The notes under the pieces were generated by a model. That model worked only from the letters and a program-made list of their open reading frames with translations, ran no database searches and was not told where the DNA came from. This document shows positions 61,756-64,000 of a stretch of 64,000 bases of DNA, piece by piece (positions within the stretch are counted from its first letter, which is position 1; every line of letters starts with the position of its first letter). The stretch spans positions 1 through 64,000 of the forward strand of contig NZ_JACXGQ010000003.1 of assembly GCF_022096995.1 (NCBI RefSeq). The letters run 5' to 3'. Origin of the DNA: Yoonia sp. I 8.24 (lineage in GTDB: Bacteria; Pseudomonadota; Alphaproteobacteria; Rhodobacterales; Rhodobacteraceae). The translations under genes were made by a program, and so were the position numbers.

Positions 61756-63536
61756 CCCGTACGCCGCTGCGCCCACTAGCACGGATCCTTAAAGCCCGCG
61801 CATCTGGTGAAAACCCTGACGCGATTGAGGCCGAGATTCGCGCCAAGCGTCACGCGGAAATGCACGATAGAGCCCGTCAACGCGCTGAGGGGCGGCTGTT
61901 GGTGCTGGGGCTCGCGTTTTTTTGTGCCTTTGTGACTATCGGCGCACGGATGGGAACGCTTGCCTCCTCTGTTCCGATGGAGCCGCGTGCGGCCACTGTC
62001 GGCAACCCGATTATTGGGCAACGTTCTGATATCGTGGATCGCAACGGGCGGATGCTGGCGACAAACCTTGCGACCCATTCGCTTTATGCGCATCCGCGCG
62101 ATATGATTGATCCCGAACATGCCGCCACTGGGCTTGCCGCAATTTTCCCGGAACTTGACGCGGATGAATTGCTAGAGGATTTCACAGGCGAGCGGCGTTT
62201 TTTGTGGATCAGACGCCAGATCAGCCCTGAACAGATGCAAGCCGTGCATGACATCGGCAGCCCCGGCCTGCTCTTTGGGCCGCGTGAAATGCGTCTTTAC
62301 CCCAATGGGCCAATTGCGGCGCATATCTTGGGCGGGGCCAGCTATGGGCGTGAAGGCGTGGCTAGTGCCGAGGTTATCGGGGTTGCAGGTGTAGAACGAC
62401 AGTTCGACGGGTTCTTACGTGATCCCGCGAACGAAGGCGCGCCGTTGGAATTGTCGATTGATCTGACGGTGCAAGCCGCCTCTGAAGAGGTGCTTGCGGG
62501 CGGCATGTCGATCATGAGCGCAAAGGGCGCGACCTCTATCTTGATGGATGTCCACACGGGCGAGATTATTTCGATGGTGTCGCTGCCTGACTTCGACCCC
62601 AACAACCGCCCGCGTGTGCTGACCACGGGCGATCAATCTGACAGCCCACTGTTTAACCGCGCGGTGCAGGGTGTCTACGAATTGGGGTCAACGTTTAAGA
62701 TTTTTGCAGTCGCGCAGGCGATGGAGTTGGGGCTGGTCAACGCGAATACGATGATCGACACGCAAGGGCCGCTCACGTGGGGGCGGTTCCGAATCCGTGA
62801 TTTTCACGACTATGGGCCAGAACTGTCGACCACGGACGTCATCGTTGAATCCTCGAACGTCGGGACCGCCCGTATTGCCATGCAAATCGGTGCAGATCGT
62901 CAGCGCGCATTCCTAAATACGCTGGGTTTCTTGCAGCCAACGCCAGTCGAGATGGTCGAAGCCCCGACAGGCAAGCCATTGTTGCCGGCCAATTGGTCAG
63001 AGCTTTCTGCGATGACGATTTCTTATGGGCACGGGCTGTCAACTTCGCCGCTGCATTTGGCGACGGCCTATGCGTCCATTGCAAACGGCGGGTTGCGGGT
63101 CGAACCAACATTGCTGCGGGTCGACAACCCACAGCCGGGCCCACGTGTTATGTCGGATGCTGTCGCGCAAACGGCTGTCCATATGCTGCGCCAAGTTGTT
63201 GTACGCGGTACCGCGTCGTTCGGTGAGGTCGCAGGCTATGAGGTCGCGGGGAAAACCGGTACCGCTGATAAAGCGCGCGAAAACGGCGGCGGCTATTACG
63301 ATGACAAGGTTATCGCGACCTTTGCATCCGTGTTCCCTGCAAGCGATCCGCAATATGTATTGATTGTGACCTTGGACGAGCCGACAATCTACACATTGGG
63401 CGAAGACCGCCGCACCGCAGGGTGGACTGCTGTGCCGGTTGCTGCTGAAATGATCCGCCGTGTCGCACCGCTTTTGGGCCTGCGCCCGCACGTGGACAGC
63501 GCACAGCCTGTCGGTGTAACACTCACCTCAAATTAA
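61752..63536 (+). CDS. ftsI: Peptidoglycan transpeptidase FtsI (PBP3)
   Basis: 594 residues. N-terminal membrane helix near 50-70, dimerisation domain, transpeptidase with Ser313 in GSTFKIFA, SSN (VESSNVGT) and KTG (VAGKTGTADK). Septal cross-linking enzyme. Confidence 0.96.
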   Translation: MTRTPLRPLARILKARASGENPDAIEAEIRAKRHAEMHDRARQRAEGRLLVLGLAFFCAFVTIGARMGTLASSVPMEPRAATVGNPIIGQRSDIVDRNGRMLATNLATHSLYAHPRDMIDPEHAATGLAAIFPELDADELLEDFTGERRFLWIRRQISPEQMQAVHDIGSPGLLFGPREMRLYPNGPIAAHILGGASYGREGVASAEVIGVAGVERQFDGFLRDPANEGAPLELSIDLTVQAASEEVLAGGMSIMSAKGATSILMDVHTGEIISMVSLPDFDPNNRPRVLTTGDQSDSPLFNRAVQGVYELGSTFKIFAVAQAMELGLVNANTMIDTQGPLTWGRFRIRDFHDYGPELSTTDVIVESSNVGTARIAMQIGADRQRAFLNTLGFLQPTPVEMVEAPTGKPLLPANWSELSAMTISYGHGLSTSPLHLATAYASIANGGLRVEPTLLRVDNPQPGPRVMSDAVAQTAVHMLRQVVVRGTASFGEVAGYEVAGKTGTADKARENGGGYYDDKVIATFASVFPASDPQYVLIVTLDEPTIYTLGEDRRTAGWTAVPVAAEMIRRVAPLLGLRPHVDSAQPVGVTLTSN

Positions 63537-63548
63537 TCGAGGCAAACA

Positions 63549-64000
63549 ATGAAAACACTGGCGGAACTGGGGCTGACGGCGCAAGGCGGTCGCGAGGCCC
63601 AGATCAAAGGGCTGACCGTGGACAGCCGCAACGTATCCCCCGGTGATCTTTTTGCGGCTTTGCCCGGCGCCACTGTGCATGGTGGCAATTTCATCGCCAA
63701 AGCAGTGGATATGGGCGCCGCCGCGGTTCTGACTGATGCCAAAGGCGCACAGATTGCCGCAGACGTGCTGGCTGATGCGGGCATTGCTGTTATCGTCGCA
63801 CAAGACCCACGCCAAGCGCTGGCGCAAACCGCATCACTTTGGTTTGGCGCGCACCCGCAAACGGTTGTTGCCGTCACCGGGACCAACGGCAAAACGTCCG
63901 TTTCGACATTCTGCCGTCAAATCTGGGAGGAAATGGACCTTGCAGGCGTGAATATCGGGACCACTGGCGTCGAAGGGGCTTGGACCCATCCGCTGCGCCA
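63549..64000 (+). CDS. murE: UDP-MurNAc-tripeptide synthetase MurE, 3' end outside window
   Basis: 150 residues visible. MKTLAELGLTAQGG, LTVDSRNVSPGDLFAALPG, and the ATP loop VTGTNGKTSV at about 111-120. Adds the third amino acid (meso-diaminopimelate in this group) to the peptidoglycan stem. Twelve bases after ftsI. Confidence 0.94.
   Translation, partial: MKTLAELGLTAQGGREAQIKGLTVDSRNVSPGDLFAALPGATVHGGNFIAKAVDMGAAAVLTDAKGAQIAADVLADAGIAVIVAQDPRQALAQTASLWFGAHPQTVVAVTGTNGKTSVSTFCRQIWEEMDLAGVNIGTTGVEGAWTHPLR

Overview
The window looks like a chromosomal segment of a marine Rhodobacteraceae (Roseobacter-group) alphaproteobacterium. The evidence is the gene content: a TAXI-type TRAP transporter, an ectoine-degradation cluster, a his operon in B-H-A-F-E order, a DUF1127 gene followed by CCUCCUCCC-loop RNAs, a dcw cluster with a long untranslated leader upstream of mraZ, and encoded CCA ends on the tRNAs. 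The genus cannot be named from this sequence alone.

Layout. 1-2.8 kb: TAXI-TRAP transporter (fused permease cut by the window edge, binding protein). 3.1-7.8 kb: ferredoxin, a VCBS protein, the cobS/cobT pair for the last steps of cobalamin assembly, and a KefB/KefC-type antiporter. 8-19.7 kb: TPR-sulfotransferase, an 872-residue bitopic protein that may be a divergent pilus/secretion assembly factor, metY, a VOC protein, a Tat-exported dioxygenase-like protein paired with a di-haem-type membrane protein, a glycosyltransferase-like protein, a TonB-dependent receptor and lipB. 19.8-30.6 kb: a stretch bounded by tRNA-Leu(GAG) and tRNA-Tyr(GTA). Remains of tyrosine integrases lie next to the 3' end of each tRNA, and a decayed serine recombinase lies inside. 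It carries an intact peptide ABC transporter operon with a CocE/NonD hydrolase and a divergent regulator. 30.7-42.3 kb: rlmB and a his operon whose order is kept on the minus strand but which is interrupted by unrelated genes (DUF302, DUF2867, LysR, truncated haemoglobin, GFA, DUF2147, a lytic transglycosylase, TetR/DUF2306). 42.4-48.6 kb: a receiver-like protein, two identical tRNA-Gly(GCC) genes, and the ectoine catabolic operon doeABD with its Lrp-type regulator. 48.6-56.9 kb: pyruvate carboxylase, an FMN-dependent L-lactate dehydrogenase-type oxidase, a UvrD-family helicase and a LysE exporter with divergent Lrp regulator. 57-57.5 kb: the DUF1127 gene with a tandem array of seven CCUCCUCCC-type hairpin RNAs on the minus strand. 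57.7-59.3 kb: Mrp/ApbC and a GNAT enzyme. 59.3-64 kb: a long leader with an UpsM-like RNA, then mraZ-rsmH-ftsL-ftsI-murE (murE cut by the window end).

Most interesting points: the seven-member cuckoo/CcsR-type RNA array; the UpsM-like terminated leader of the dcw cluster; the 872-residue protein with a possible PilM/GspL-like N-terminus and PilP/GspC-like C-terminus; the two-tRNA recombination scar with hidden recombinase remnants; and two clear operator-like repeat sets (TTGAC-N3-GTCAA twice; TTAAG three times at 10-bp steps). All family assignments are read from motifs by eye; no database search was possible.
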